NCBI RefSeq assembly: GCF_015476235.1
Contig: NZ_CP064338.1
Coordinates: 1,612,001-1,676,000 of the forward strand
Reading direction: 5' to 3'
DNA from: Caldimonas thermodepolymerans
GTDB lineage: Bacteria; Pseudomonadota; Gammaproteobacteria; Burkholderiales; Burkholderiaceae_C
DNA length: 64,000 nt
Numbering within the stretch: position 1 is the first letter of the stretch; every line of letters starts with the position of its first letter. Both the position numbers and the translations under genes were made by a program. This document shows, piece by piece, positions 63,959-64,000 of this stretch. Under the pieces are notes generated by a model. The model worked only from the letters and a program-made list of their open reading frames with translations. It had not been told where the DNA came from and ran no database searches.

Positions 63959-64000
63959 TCATTCGTCGCCGCCGAAGATGCCCAGCAGCGCCAGCAGGTG
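63959..64000 (-). CDS. C-terminus of an unidentified leftward gene (cut by window end)
   Basis: Thirteen residues and a stop are visible (HLLALLGIFGGDE), followed by a well-placed terminator at 63917-63938, which supports a real gene end. Too short to identify. Confidence 0.45.
   Translation of the reverse strand, partial: HLLALLGIFGGDE

Overview
The window is GC-rich DNA from a beta-proteobacterium, most likely of the order Burkholderiales (Caldimonas/Schlegelella/Rubrivivax-like; genus not determinable from this sequence). Reasons: the hupB / tRNA-Val / ppiD block, the surE-pcm-nlpD-rpoS-rlmD block, branched-chain-type ABC importers serving aromatic acids, and the style of the type VI secretion genes. 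No insertion sequence, phage, CRISPR array or rRNA was seen.

1-3785: the 3' part of a tartrate/D-malate dehydrogenase gene, then hupB with a good sigma70 promoter and a 14-bp terminator stem, tRNA-Val(TAC), the periplasmic folding factor gene ppiD and tRNA-His(GTG) with its own terminator.

3899-20011: a small lipoprotein gene, then a divergently organised aromatic-acid cluster. Leftwards: amidohydrolase, vanA, vanB. Rightwards: crotonase, feruloyl-CoA synthase, short-chain dehydrogenase, a Liv-type ABC importer (binding protein, LivH, a fused LivM-LivG, LivF), an acyl-CoA dehydrogenase and a MarR regulator, followed by a second Tat-exported binding protein. The parts fit a CoA-dependent beta-oxidative route from ferulate-type hydroxycinnamates to vanillate, then O-demethylation by VanAB. 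No vanillin dehydrogenase was seen. An AT-rich palindrome overlaps a candidate promoter in the divergent spacer and is the best candidate MarR operator.

20030-54558: a complete type VI secretion system (T6SS). tssJ-K-L-M-tagF run leftwards; tssA-B-C-hcp1-hcp2-tagJ-E-F-G-H run rightwards. They are followed by accessory genes: an unknown 343-aa protein, a TPR-methyltransferase, a glycine-zipper protein coupled to a small partner (candidate effector/immunity pair), vgrG, a membrane protein, a DUF2169-pentapeptide fusion, a second pentapeptide protein, DUF3540, a PAAR-like DUF4150 protein, the FHA protein TagH, a PP2C phosphatase (PppA) and an OmpA lipoprotein. No PpkA kinase gene is present.

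54616-64000: a NarL-type sensor kinase / response regulator pair next to the T6SS, a quinone-oxidoreductase-like gene, and the stationary-phase block surE-pcm-nlpD-rpoS-rlmD. The last bases carry the C-terminus of an unidentified leftward gene.
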